A stretch of 33,275 bases of DNA. It comes from Syntrophaceae bacterium UBA6109 (GTDB lineage: Bacteria; Desulfobacterota; Syntrophia; Syntrophales; UBA6109). Below the pieces are notes generated by a model. That model made no database searches. It was not told the origin of the DNA and was given only the letters and a program-made list of their open reading frames with translations. A program made the position numbers and the translations under genes. The stretch is taken from assembly GCA_002428445.1 (NCBI GenBank), contig DIWJ01000032.1, forward strand, positions 1-33,275. The letters are read 5' to 3'. How positions within the stretch are numbered: the first letter of the stretch is position 1; every line of letters begins with the position of its first letter. Of the stretch, positions 1-7,474 are shown piece by piece.

Positions 1-292
1 CGGCGTCGATGAAGGCCGCCAGCCCTCCCTGCTTCTGGGCCTCCGCCACGATGTGCAGCGCAAGCGTCGTCTTCCCTCCGGATTCCGGCCCGTAGATCTC
101 CACGATCCGCCCGCGCGGCACGCCGCCGATTCCCAGGGCGATATCGAGGCTGAGGGCGCCGGTGGGAATGACGGGAACATCCACGACCTTCTCCACGCCG
201 CCCAGGCGCATGATGGAACCCTTGCCGAACTGGCGCTCGATCTGGGAGATCGCCAGCTCCACTGCTTTCCCCCTGTCGTTATCCTGAGCCAT
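1..292 (-). CDS. recA: RecA recombinase, N-terminal part (cut by window edge)
   Basis: RecA forms filaments on single-stranded DNA, drives strand exchange and triggers LexA self-cleavage. Only the first 97 codons are present; the gene runs off the left edge. The translation begins [19 protein letters not shown] and continues with [10 protein letters not shown] and the Walker A loop GPESGGKTT (GPESSGKTT in most RecA proteins), all diagnostic of the family. The ATG at 292-290 is preceded by a good GGAGGT ribosome-binding site. It is the last visible gene of a leftward run pgpA-cinA-thpR-recA. About 130 bases separate it from thpR, with no visible GAAC-N4-GTTC or CTGT-N8-ACAG operator, so SOS control of recA itself is not evident here. 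Confidence 0.97.
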   Translation of the reverse strand, partial: MAQDNDRGKAVELAISQIERQFGKGSIMRLGGVEKVVDVPVIPTGALSLDIALGIGGVPRGRIVEIYGPESGGKTTLALHIVAEAQKQGGLAAFIDA

Positions 293-421
293 AGTTACCT
301 CCACGTGATGTTTTTTTTACAAAATCCGGGAACCGCGCCGAAAACCGGCTGCACCGAACAGGATCGAGATCAGGAACACCAGCAGGCAAGGCTCGTACCG
401 GCCAAAGCCGGCACGTCCGCC

Positions 422-1006
422 TCAGTCACCCGCGAAGGGAAATGTCGCGAGCCCGGTGTAGATGGCCCCTTTCGGCGTCAGTTCACTCCGGAAAAGCGTC
501 AGTTTGTCGACAACAAAATCTCCCGCTTCCTGAAGACGCGGGTTTTTCAGTGCCTGTTCCAACCCGACCAGGCCCCGCCCGTCCTTGATCCGCGCCAGGG
601 TCAGGTGCGCCCGGAAAGGTCTCTCCTCCCGGGCAAAGCCGCAGGTCTCGAGGCCCGTTTCAATTTTTTTCTGCAGGGCGCCCAGCGGCGCGACATCCCC
701 GTCCAGCCCCAGCCAGATCACCCGCGGCCGCCGCAGGTCCGGGAAGACGCCCAGCGATCGACTGCGAAGAGACAAGGAAGCGGTTCCCGTGACAGACCCC
801 CGGACCTCCGCCGCGACCGCCTCCGCCTGCTCCGGCGCGATGTTTCCAAAGAACTTCAGGGTCAGGTGAATGCCCTCGGGCCGGACCCAGGCAATCGAGC
901 CCTGTACGGTTTTTTTCAGCTCGCGCTGGATCGCCGCGATCCTTTCGAGGATCTCCGACGGCGGATCGGCGGCCAGAAAGACGCGGATGGAGCCGGTGTC
1001 GGCCAC
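422..1006 (-). CDS. thpR: RNA 2',3'-cyclic phosphodiesterase ThpR (2'-5' RNA ligase family)
   Basis: Member of the 2H phosphoesterase (LigT/ThpR) family, which hydrolyses 2',3'-cyclic phosphate ends of RNA to 2'-phosphates. The 194-residue protein has the normal family length and both HxTx catalytic motifs: HLTL at residues 47-50 and HLTL at 134-137. The start is a GTG at 1006-1004; a GGAGGG ribosome-binding site lies 5 bases upstream, inside the end of cinA, and the cinA stop codon ends one base before this start, so the two are probably translationally coupled. The cinA-thpR-recA order is common in deltaproteobacterial and other genomes. The physiological RNA substrate is unknown for most members. 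Confidence 0.93.
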   Translation of the reverse strand: MADTGSIRVFLAADPPSEILERIAAIQRELKKTVQGSIAWVRPEGIHLTLKFFGNIAPEQAEAVAAEVRGSVTGTASLSLRSRSLGVFPDLRRPRVIWLGLDGDVAPLGALQKKIETGLETCGFAREERPFRAHLTLARIKDGRGLVGLEQALKNPRLQEAGDFVVDKLTLFRSELTPKGAIYTGLATFPFAGD

Positions 1007-1007
1007 G

Positions 1008-2252
1008 TCATCCCTCCATGAGGTGCTGCTGCAGCATGCGCAGCGCCTGCTGAGAGGAAAAAACCTTCGTCCGCCTCCGGTCCCACCGGGAAGAACACTT
1101 CTCGCACAGCGTCTGACGGCCGTCGGCCAGGGCCACGAATACGGTGCCGACAGGCTTCCCGTCGCTTCCTCCGGAGGGTCCGGCGATTCCCGTTACGGCC
1201 AGCCCCAGATCGACGCCGGAACACGACCGGACGCCCTCGGCCATGAGGCGGGCCGTCTCCTCGCTCACGGCGCCGAATTTTTTCAGCACGTCCTCCGGGA
1301 CGCCCAGGAGCTGCGTCTTCGCCTGGTTGCTGTAGACGACGAGTCCCCGGTTCAGGAAGGCCGAACTGCCGGGCACGTCCGTCAGGCGGTCGCAGATCAG
1401 TCCCCCTGTACAGGACTCCGCAACGGCCAGAGTCCGCTTCTTTTCGGTCAGGAGTCTCGCCACGATGACCTCGAGCGTATCGTTGCCGTACCCGAAGATG
1501 TGCTTTTTCAGCCTGCGCGTGACCTCTGACTGCGCCTTCTCCAGTCTGTCCGCAGCCTGCGCGCCGTCCGGCGTCCGAACGGTGAGCTCGACGCGATTCT
1601 CCGGAAAATTCGGATAGAAGCCGACGTTCACGCCGAGCCCGGCGAAGTCCACGTCCTTGAGGGTCGAATCGATGGAGGACTCCGAAATCCCGAACAGCTT
1701 GATCACGCGGGTTTCGATGTGCTGGGCGGCATCGGGGAACTGCCGGCGCAGAAGCGGGATGACCCCCTCCGGCAGCATCCGCCGCGATTCCGAGGGAACA
1801 CCGGGAATCACCGCCACGATCTTGCCGCCTTTCTTTACGGCAAACCCCCAGGCCGAACCGGTGGGGTTGAAGATCGTCTCCGCTCCCTCCGGAAATACGG
1901 CCTGTTTGGCGTTATTTTCCGTCCAGGGGATCCGCAACTTTTCAAAGCGTTCCCGCAGGTAGACAAGACACTTTTCGTCCAGAACAAAACGAAGGCCGAA
2001 GGCCCTGGCGATCGCCGCCGTCGTGATATCATCCGCCGTCGGGCCGAGTCCGCCGGTGACGATCACAGCAGAAGACCGCGCCAGCAGCCAGTCGAGAGCC
2101 TCGCGGATCGCCTCCTCGTCGTCGCCAACCGACATCATCGCGGAGATGCTCCATCCCTGGGTCTCCATCGCACGGGCGATGAACGAGGAGTTGGTATCCT
2201 GCGTCTTGCCGCTGGTCAGCTCGTTGCCGATCGTCAATATGGCTATTTTCAT
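1008..2252 (-). CDS. cinA: CinA: competence/damage-inducible protein with NMN amidohydrolase domain
   Basis: Two-domain cytoplasmic enzyme of 414 residues, the usual full length. The N-terminal half is the MoaB/MogA-like domain (COG1058), with GGLGPTADD at residues 67-75. The C-terminal half, from about residue 265, is the PncC nicotinamide-nucleotide amidase domain, with AESCTGG near residue 280 and VTGIAGPSGG further on. PncC domains deamidate nicotinamide mononucleotide in pyridine nucleotide salvage; the N-terminal domain has been linked to ADP-ribose pyrophosphatase activity in some CinA proteins. The ATG at 2252 follows a weak purine stretch. It sits between pgpA, 47 bases upstream, and thpR, one base downstream, in the recA operon. 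The link with competence fits the nearby comM, but this is contextual. Confidence 0.96.
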   Translation of the reverse strand: MKIAILTIGNELTSGKTQDTNSSFIARAMETQGWSISAMMSVGDDEEAIREALDWLLARSSAVIVTGGLGPTADDITTAAIARAFGLRFVLDEKCLVYLRERFEKLRIPWTENNAKQAVFPEGAETIFNPTGSAWGFAVKKGGKIVAVIPGVPSESRRMLPEGVIPLLRRQFPDAAQHIETRVIKLFGISESSIDSTLKDVDFAGLGVNVGFYPNFPENRVELTVRTPDGAQAADRLEKAQSEVTRRLKKHIFGYGNDTLEVIVARLLTEKKRTLAVAESCTGGLICDRLTDVPGSSAFLNRGLVVYSNQAKTQLLGVPEDVLKKFGAVSEETARLMAEGVRSCSGVDLGLAVTGIAGPSGGSDGKPVGTVFVALADGRQTLCEKCSSRWDRRRTKVFSSQQALRMLQQHLMEG

Positions 2253-2299
2253 GCTTTCTTATCCATTCCGCAGCACTGCAAGATTCGTCCTGCCTGCCT

Positions 2300-2707
2300 T
2301 CAGATCCCCCACTGGAAAATCAGGAACTGCAGCAGGACATTCGCATAGATTCCGGCGACCAGGTCGTCACCCACGACACCCAGGCCCCCCGGCCATTTCC
2401 TCTGCACCCAGCCGGCGGGAAAGGGCTTGGCGATGTCGAAGATGCGGAAGAGGACGAAACCGACCGCCACATGGATGATCGTCGGGGTAACGAGGAACAT
2501 CGTCCAGCAGAACCCCGCGATCTCGTCGATCACGATGATCTGCGCGTCCTTCTTTTGAAAGATTTTCTCCGCTTCCTGGGATACGGCACATGCCAGGCAG
2601 ATAAGAGCCAGCACCGACAGCAGTTGAAGAGGCCAGATCAGGGGAGAAAAGATCAGGACGACGGGAATGCCGACAAGCGTCCCCGCCGTTCCGGGGGCAA
2701 AGGGCAC
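2300..2707 (-). CDS. pgpA: Phosphatidylglycerophosphatase A
   Basis: Inner-membrane phosphatase that converts phosphatidylglycerophosphate to phosphatidylglycerol. Family motifs are clear: PFAPGTAGTL at the start, IDEIAGF around residues 60-66, FDIAKPFP, and GGLGVVGDD with LVAGIYA near the end. Several hydrophobic helices are present. The coordinates begin at the first usable codon, a GTG at 2707. However, the same frame continues upstream with a sequence that matches the family N-terminus (TFIKTLATGVGAGR before VPFAPG), up to a CTG at 2758-2756. No ATG, GTG or TTG starts that extension, so the real start is either a rare CTG or there is a small frame error; an ATG in the +1 frame lies at the right place. 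Next gene downstream is cinA. Confidence 0.9.
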   Translation of the reverse strand: MPFAPGTAGTLVGIPVVLIFSPLIWPLQLLSVLALICLACAVSQEAEKIFQKKDAQIIVIDEIAGFCWTMFLVTPTIIHVAVGFVLFRIFDIAKPFPAGWVQRKWPGGLGVVGDDLVAGIYANVLLQFLIFQWGI

Positions 2708-2827
2708 CCGCCCGGCGCCGACCCCGGTCGCGAGGGTTTTTATGAATGTTTCATTCAGAAAGACACCCCATTCCGGCCGGACCGGCCGCCAAACTGCGGG
2801 GTAAATTACCCGCTTTCCCCCGCGCTG

Positions 2828-3187
2828 TCAACGGTTTTGCACCGCGGCGTCCATTTTCTTCCCGATCCTGTAGGCGTCAACGACCCCGAAGATCCAGCAG
2901 ACAACGAAAAGCAGCAGGAGCGCGTTCATCATGAGGCCTTCGGAGGCGGTCGTCGCCTGGGCGGCGGCCTGGGAAATCGTGCCGGTATCGATCCTTCCGC
3001 CCTGCGCTTCGATTTTTTCGAGGACGACGAGGGATTTTTGCACCGCCGTCGCAACGATGACGGCGAAACTGCCGAGAACGATCAGCATCAGAGCGATTCC
3101 CCGTCCGGAATGCCGGAGGACCATCTGCCCCAGACCCGGGAACACGAGCCCCGACAAAAGCGCACCTTTCAATGAATTTTTCATCAT
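2828..3187 (-). CDS. Small membrane protein of unknown function
   Basis: A 119-residue protein I cannot assign to a named function. It begins MMKNSLKGALLSGLVFPGLGQM; the FPGLGQ turn followed by a hydrophobic helix resembles the DUF5683/TM2-like group of small membrane proteins. Hydrophobic segments lie at about residues 8-20, 30-50 and 85-105, with a polar, coiled-coil-prone stretch (residues 52-80) between the last two. The tandem ATG start at 3187 has a GAGGG ribosome-binding site. It is the first gene of the leftward pgpA-cinA-thpR-recA run and lies behind the promoter at 3302-3330. About 70 bases separate its end from the pgpA extension. Confidence 0.75.
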   Translation of the reverse strand: MMKNSLKGALLSGLVFPGLGQMVLRHSGRGIALMLIVLGSFAVIVATAVQKSLVVLEKIEAQGGRIDTGTISQAAAQATTASEGLMMNALLLLFVVCWIFGVVDAYRIGKKMDAAVQNR

Positions 3188-3301
3188 GCCCTCGAGAAAA
3201 TCCTGGGGTTATCGGACTTTTTCCAGAACTGCGACGCGCCGCCGGACGGACGGGAACGGAAAAGAAAGGACGTGCCGCGATCATCCAGCCGAAGCGCATT
3301 C

Positions 3302-3330
3302 ATTAAATCACCGCCGGTTTGGCCGGTCAA
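3302..3330 (-). promoter_or_regulatory. Sigma-70-type promoter for the leftward pgpA-cinA-thpR-recA operon
   Basis: On the minus strand TTGACC (3330-3325) is followed after exactly 17 bases by TTTAAT (3307-3302), each a 5-of-6 match to the -35 and -10 consensus. It lies about 115 bases upstream of the first leftward gene and back to back with the lexA promoter, whose SOS operator is 33 bases behind this -35. LexA bound there might influence both directions. Confidence 0.55.
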
Positions 3331-3355
3331 TATTTTTCCCCTTTCCAAAATTTTC

Positions 3356-3385
3356 TTGACAATAGAACGTTTGTTCTACTACCAT
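3356..3385 (+). promoter_or_regulatory. lexA promoter
   Basis: TTGACA (3356-3361, perfect -35) and TACCAT (3380-3385, 4 of 6) are 18 bases apart. The SOS operator fills most of the spacer, so LexA binding would block RNA polymerase: the standard autoregulatory layout. The lexA start codon follows 47 bases further on. Confidence 0.7.
3363..3378 (+). promoter_or_regulatory. SOS box (LexA operator) of the GAAC-N4-GTTC type
   Basis: TAGAACGTTTGTTCTA is an inverted repeat (TAGAAC/GTTCTA around GTTT) inside the lexA promoter spacer. It resembles the Bacillus-type operator (CGAAC-N4-GTTCG) rather than the E. coli CTGT-N8-ACAG box. Position and symmetry make it a strong operator candidate. Confidence 0.8.
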
Positions 3386-3432
3386 GTCCCCAACGGCAAT
3401 GTCAAGCGGATGCATCCCAGGAGGTTTTTCGC

Positions 3433-4020
3433 ATGGAAGGCAAACGGACGGTACAGGGCGTGGCGCGGCGGATTGCAACGTTTTCCCGGGAGAACCGGCG
3501 GATGCCGACCTATGCCGAGATGGTCGACCTCCTCGGCGTGCGCTCCAAGAGCGTCGTCGACTTCTGGATCCGCAAACTCGTGGCGGAGGGGCTCCTGGAA
3601 AAGGATGCCAAGGGCTTCCTGCGGCCATGCATGCGATCCCTCGCCCTGCCCATGCTGGGGGACGTCCAGGCCGGCTTCCCTTCCCCCGCCGAGGAGGAAC
3701 TGCGGGACCTGATCTCGCTCGATGAGTACCTCGTCACCCGGCCCGACTCCTCTTTCCTTCTCAAGGTCAGCGGCGATTCCATGGAGGGCGAGGGAATCAA
3801 GGAGGGCGACCTCGTCATCGTTGAACGCGGCCGGGACCCGAAGAACGGCGATATCATCCTGGCCGAGGTGGACGGCGCCTGGACGATGAAGTACTTCCGG
3901 AAAAAAGGCAAGGACGTGGTCCTCGAGGCGGCCAATCCCCGTTATCCCGTCATCCGCCCCCGCGCGGAGTTGAAGGTGGGGGGGATTATTACGGCCGTGA
4001 TCCGCAAGTATCCATTTTAG
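3433..4020 (+). CDS. lexA: LexA SOS repressor (self-cleaving, S24 family)
   Basis: Represses SOS genes and cleaves itself when stimulated by RecA filaments. The protein has 195 residues. The N-terminal winged-helix domain covers about residues 1-65, with the recognition region near TYAEMVDLLGVRSKSVVDFW. The peptidase part has the cleavage bond Ala80-Gly81, nucleophile Ser116 in SGDSMEG, and general-base Lys153 in TMKYFRK, all at family spacing. The ATG at 3433 has a perfect AGGAGG 8 bases upstream; a longer frame reaching back to 3319 would cross the promoter and is discounted. The operator at 3363-3378 implies autoregulation. dinB follows in the same direction. The wing sequence differs from E. 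coli LexA, in keeping with the different operator. Confidence 0.95.
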   Translation: MEGKRTVQGVARRIATFSRENRRMPTYAEMVDLLGVRSKSVVDFWIRKLVAEGLLEKDAKGFLRPCMRSLALPMLGDVQAGFPSPAEEELRDLISLDEYLVTRPDSSFLLKVSGDSMEGEGIKEGDLVIVERGRDPKNGDIILAEVDGAWTMKYFRKKGKDVVLEAANPRYPVIRPRAELKVGGIITAVIRKYPF

Positions 4021-4080
4021 TGGGAAACATCCCGCCCCGGGAAGAACATTCTCAAGACCCTCAAACCTTTGAAAGGAACA

Positions 4081-4214
4081 CGGCTTCGTAAAAGGTCCCG
4101 CAGGCAAGGCGCGCGCGGTTCGACAAGCTCACCGTGACAAATATTGAGCCTGCCCCGAGCCTGTCGAGGGGAAGGATGAAGCGCAACGCAGCATCCGGGC
4201 CTTTTACGAAGCCG
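4081..4214. repeat. Palindromic repeat element between lexA and dinB (MITE/REP-like)
   Basis: A 134-base element bounded by a perfect 15-base inverted repeat: CGGCTTCGTAAAAGG (4081-4095) and CCTTTTACGAAGCCG (4200-4214). The stem continues inwards past one bulged base (CCCG with CGGG). A second nested pair, TCGACAAGCTC (4120-4130) and GAGCCTGTCGA (4157-4167), matches at 10 of 11 positions. No coding potential. The outer ends look like those of a mobile miniature element; the inner pair resembles short palindromes scattered in many deltaproteobacterial genomes (from memory, not searched). It ends six bases before the dinB start codon. Confidence 0.75.
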
Positions 4215-4220
4215 TCCATC

Positions 4221-5588
4221 ATGACCGAGCAGCTTTTTACCCTCCGCAGCTGGCCCGCCGCCATTCTCCACGTCGACGGCGACGCATTCTTCACCTCCTG
4301 CGAGGAGGCGATCCACCCTGAGCTGCGGGGGAAGCCCCTGATCACCGGAGGCGAGAGGGGAATCGTCGCCTGCGCGAGCTACGCCGCCAAGCGCCTCGGC
4401 GTCAAGCGCGGCGTGCCCCTGCAGGATGCCCGGAAACTCTGCCCCGATCTCATCGTACTGCCGTCCGATTACGAAACCTACAGTCTGTTCTCCCGGCGGA
4501 TGTTCAATGTCCTCCGGCGCTTTTCGCCTCAGGTGGAAGGATACTCGATCGACGAGGCCTTCGTGGACCTGACCGGCATGCGGCGGGCCCTGCACGCCTC
4601 TTACGAGGACATCGCCGACCGCGTCCGGAGGGAGGTCAAGGGAGAAGTGGGCATCGGGGTTTCCGTGGGACTGAGCGTTTCCAAGGTACTCGCCAAGGTC
4701 GCCTCCAAGCACCGGAAACCCGACGGGCTCACCATCATCCCCGGCCGTGAAATCGCCCGCTACCTCGAGGGGCTCTCCGTTGAGAAAATCTGGGGCATCG
4801 GCGATGCGACGATGAACTATCTCCACAAGATGGGGGTCCGCACCGCCCTGGAATTCGCGCAGCTTTCCGAAACAGCGGTGAAGGAGCGGTTCACGAAGCC
4901 GGGGCAGGAGATCTGGCGGGAGCTGCGCGGCGAATCCGTCTACCCCGTCTGTCCCGAGGAGAAGAGCGACTACGCCTCCATCAGCAAGACCAAGACCTTC
5001 ACCCCGCCCACATCCGACCCCCAGTATCTTTTCGCCCATCTCCTGCGGAACGTGGAGTCGGCCTGCATCAAGGCGCGGCGCTACAAGCTCGCTCCCCGGA
5101 AGATCATTCCCTTCCTGAAGACCCAGAGCTTCGATTTCCGGGCCGCCGAGGCGAAGCTCTGCCGCCCCTGCGCCCATCCGCTCGAACTGTCGGCGCTCCT
5201 GCGGGAACTCTTCGACGACCTGTACCGGAAAGGTATTCTTTACCGGGCGACGGGAATCGTCCTGGCGGATCTCGAACCCGATCGGGAAACCCAGTACTCG
5301 CTCTTCGAGGACCCCCTGCGGGCGGAAAGGATCCGGCAGCTCTACGAGGCTGCCGACGAGGTGGCAGGAAGGTACGGAAAACACGCCCTCCACCTGGGAG
5401 GCTCCCACGCGATCGAGGTGCGCGGCAGGGGGCGGCGGGGCGAAGCGACGGTGCGCGAACGCACCCGCTTCCGCGGCGAAACACGACGGAAGCACCTGGG
5501 TCTGCCGATCTTTCACATTCCAGACCCGTCGCCGTCCGGCACCAGGCCGATCCGCCCCCGCCGTCCGCCTGAACCCGCAGAGGATTGA
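4221..5588 (+). CDS. dinB: DNA polymerase IV (Y-family translesion polymerase)
   Basis: Error-prone polymerase that copies damaged templates. The 455-residue protein shows the palm motifs of the Y family: HVDGDAFF with Asp19, and YSIDEAF with Asp111-Glu112, plus KVLAKVASKHRKPDG and the helix-hairpin-helix region (KIWGIGDATM). QYSLF at residues 358-362 matches the beta-clamp binding motif, and a basic tail of some 90 residues follows. I chose the ATG at 4221: the frame is open to 4134, but that stretch is the repeat element, and homology begins at ILHVDGDAFF. There is no Shine-Dalgarno directly upstream; an AAAGGA at 4072-4077 would be correctly spaced if the element were removed. Location behind lexA implies SOS control, perhaps by read-through from the lexA promoter. 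Confidence 0.95.
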   Translation: MTEQLFTLRSWPAAILHVDGDAFFTSCEEAIHPELRGKPLITGGERGIVACASYAAKRLGVKRGVPLQDARKLCPDLIVLPSDYETYSLFSRRMFNVLRRFSPQVEGYSIDEAFVDLTGMRRALHASYEDIADRVRREVKGEVGIGVSVGLSVSKVLAKVASKHRKPDGLTIIPGREIARYLEGLSVEKIWGIGDATMNYLHKMGVRTALEFAQLSETAVKERFTKPGQEIWRELRGESVYPVCPEEKSDYASISKTKTFTPPTSDPQYLFAHLLRNVESACIKARRYKLAPRKIIPFLKTQSFDFRAAEAKLCRPCAHPLELSALLRELFDDLYRKGILYRATGIVLADLEPDRETQYSLFEDPLRAERIRQLYEAADEVAGRYGKHALHLGGSHAIEVRGRGRRGEATVRERTRFRGETRRKHLGLPIFHIPDPSPSGTRPIRPRRPPEPAED

Positions 5589-5749
5589 TTTCCGCGGCCC
5601 CGGCGACATCATTATCTCTTTGCCGGGAGATATCGTTCCGTGATATGGAAGCCAGGCCTTGTCCTTCCGCCGCCGCGCTTTTCAATCCTCTTTTCCCCGC
5701 AAAAAGGCTGACTTTTCATCGCAACAATATCACCGAAGGGAGACGATAA

Positions 5750-7279
5750 ATGATCGTCAAGCTCACGGGCAGTACGGTCGTCGGCATCGACGCCTATCCC
5801 GTCACCGTGGAAGTGGATCTGTCGTCGGGACTTCCCCAGTTTTCGACCGTGGGCCTGCCGGACGTCGCCGTCCGCGAAAGCAAGGACCGGATCCGGGCGG
5901 CGATCAAAAACAGCGGCTACCCCTTCCCCGCCTCGCGCGTCACCGTCAACCTCGCTCCCGCAGACCTCAAGAAGGAGGGAACGGGCTTCGATCTGCCCAT
6001 TGCCGTAGGCATTCTGGCCGCCCAGAACCTGATCGAACCGGCACGGCTCAGGGATTACATGCTCGCCGGCGAGCTGTCCCTCGATGGAACCGTCAAGGGG
6101 GTGCGCGGCGTACTCTGCGCCTCCTTCGCCGCCCGATCCGCCGCATTGAAGGGCATCATCCTTCCTCTGGAAAACGCCGCCGAGGGGGCCCTCGTGGAGG
6201 GCGTCGACTCCATCCCCGTTGCCTGCCTGGCGGAAGTCGTCGAGTATTTCTCGGGAAGAAAGTCCATTGAGCCCGCGCGCTTCGATGCCGCAGCGCACCT
6301 GCGGGAAAGAACCCGCGCGCCGAACGATTTCCAGGATATCCGCGGCCAGGAAGCCGCCAAGCGGGCCATGGAAATCGCGGCCGCCGGTTCGCACAACGTG
6401 TTGCTTCTCGGCCCCCCCGGATCCGGCAAGACCATGCTTGCCGAGCGGCTGGCGACGATCCTCCCGGAATGGAACCTGGAGGAGGCCATCGAAACCACCA
6501 AGATCTATTCGGTGGCCGGCCTCGTCCGGCCGCAGGACGGACTGATGGCGGAGCGTCCCTTCCGCAGCCCCCATCACACCATCTCCGATGCGGGCCTTGT
6601 CGGAGGCGGCAACAATCCCATGCCCGGGGAGATCAGCCTCGCCCACCACGGGGTCCTCTTTCTGGACGAATTGCCGGAATTCCGGAAAAACGCCCTGGAA
6701 GCGCTTCGCCAGCCCCTCGAAGGCGGCTTCGTGACGATCGCGAGGGCGGCGGCGACGGCGACCTATCCCGCGCGTTTTCTGCTCGTTGCGGCCATGAATC
6801 CCTGCCCCTGCGGATATTTCGGCGATCGGGCCCGGAGCTGCCGCTGTTCCTCTCAGCAGGTGAGGCAGTACCAGGGCCGCGTCTCCGGACCGTTGATGGA
6901 CCGGATCGATCTGCATATCGACGTACCCTCTCTGGCCTACCGGGACCTGACCGGCTCCGCCTCCGGCGAATCATCCGCTTCGATCCGCGAGCGCGTCATC
7001 CGGGCGCAGCGGATCCAGGAGCGGCGTTTCGGCGGAGGAGCCGCCCGCTTCAATGCACACATGTCGGAACGGGAACTCAAGCAGCATTGCGCCATCGACA
7101 GCGACTCCCGGCAACTCCTGGAACTGGCCGTCGAAAGGCTGGGCTTCTCCGCGCGCGCCTTCAGCCGCATCCTCAAACTCACCCGTACAATCGCCGACCT
7201 GGAAAACGAACCCCGCATCTTCTCCCGGCACGTCGCCGAGGCCATCCAGTACCGCAACCTTGATCGCAGCCTGATTTAG
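5750..7279 (+). CDS. comM: ComM/YifB family Mg-chelatase-like AAA+ ATPase
   Basis: ComM is a hexameric helicase that promotes branch migration during integration of DNA taken up by natural transformation; the family is also called YifB. The 509-residue protein has the family length. The N-terminal Lon-protease-like (ChlI) domain covers about residues 1-190 and has MIVKLTGSTVVGIDAYPV and GLPDVAVRESKDR. The AAA+ core has Walker A GPPGSGKT (221-228) and Walker B GVLFLDELPEF, then the cysteine-bearing loop NPCPCGYFGD and the MDRIDLHI motif; the C-terminal lid ends QYRNLDRSL. GGGAG precedes the ATG. dinB ends 161 bases upstream and ilvE lies downstream. Nearby cinA and recA are also linked with competence or recombination, but no DNA-uptake genes are visible. 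Confidence 0.95.
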   Translation: MIVKLTGSTVVGIDAYPVTVEVDLSSGLPQFSTVGLPDVAVRESKDRIRAAIKNSGYPFPASRVTVNLAPADLKKEGTGFDLPIAVGILAAQNLIEPARLRDYMLAGELSLDGTVKGVRGVLCASFAARSAALKGIILPLENAAEGALVEGVDSIPVACLAEVVEYFSGRKSIEPARFDAAAHLRERTRAPNDFQDIRGQEAAKRAMEIAAAGSHNVLLLGPPGSGKTMLAERLATILPEWNLEEAIETTKIYSVAGLVRPQDGLMAERPFRSPHHTISDAGLVGGGNNPMPGEISLAHHGVLFLDELPEFRKNALEALRQPLEGGFVTIARAAATATYPARFLLVAAMNPCPCGYFGDRARSCRCSSQQVRQYQGRVSGPLMDRIDLHIDVPSLAYRDLTGSASGESSASIRERVIRAQRIQERRFGGGAARFNAHMSERELKQHCAIDSDSRQLLELAVERLGFSARAFSRILKLTRTIADLENEPRIFSRHVAEAIQYRNLDRSLI

Positions 7280-7305
7280 TGATATGGGAAAAGACCTTTC
7301 TCGCC

Positions 7306-7378
7306 GGTGACGGAACCGCATCAGCGGAATCGCCACCCGGTCGGCGGCAGGGATTCTCTCAAGGAGAGAACCGTCACC
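7306..7378 (+). promoter_or_regulatory. Cloverleaf-like structured leader upstream of ilvE
   Basis: Four helices can be drawn in 73 bases. The closing stem is GGTGACGG (7306-7313) with CCGTCACC (7371-7378), a perfect 8 bp. Inside are CCGC-ATCA-GCGG (7316-7327), CGCC-N8-GGCG (7331-7346) and TTCTCTC-AAG-GAGAGAA (7354-7370, perfect 7 bp). The last hairpin abuts the closing stem, which would favour coaxial stacking. It lies 96 bases before the ilvE start, with no terminator after it. I do not recognise it as a known riboswitch, and it lacks tRNA T-loop and anticodon-arm features. Structure is inferred from pairing in one sequence only. Confidence 0.4.
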
Positions 7379-7474
7379 AGAAACGAAGGCTCAAGACCGC
7401 AGGAAAGGCAGGCGGCGGGGCAGACGCATCCTGAGAATATTCGGATGCGCCCAATCAGAACGGGGAATGGGAGT

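Noticed and set aside
293..421. A small gene or SOS operator between thpR and recA
   Set aside because: No frame with a start and ribosome-binding site, and no dyad matching either known LexA box type; only a short GC-rich hairpin is visible.
53..1021. Open frame of 322 codons on the plus strand across recA and thpR
   Set aside because: It covers parts of two real leftward genes and the gap between them; arginine/proline-rich and without domain.
4021..4080. GAACATTCTC as a separate SOS box for dinB
   Set aside because: Only the left half matches; the GTTC half is missing, so dinB more likely depends on the lexA promoter.
4017..5612. Long open frame of 531 codons on the minus strand
   Set aside because: It is antisense to dinB, whose family motifs are unmistakable; its translation shows no domain and arises from GC-rich codon use.
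5612..6916. Open frame of 434 codons on the minus strand
   Set aside because: Antisense to comM; no recognisable motif and no ribosome-binding site.
7306..7378. A tRNA gene reading of the cloverleaf
   Set aside because: Although 73 bases long and four-armed, it lacks the GTTCRA T-loop, a 5-bp/7-base anticodon arm and the D-loop GG, so it is not a tRNA.
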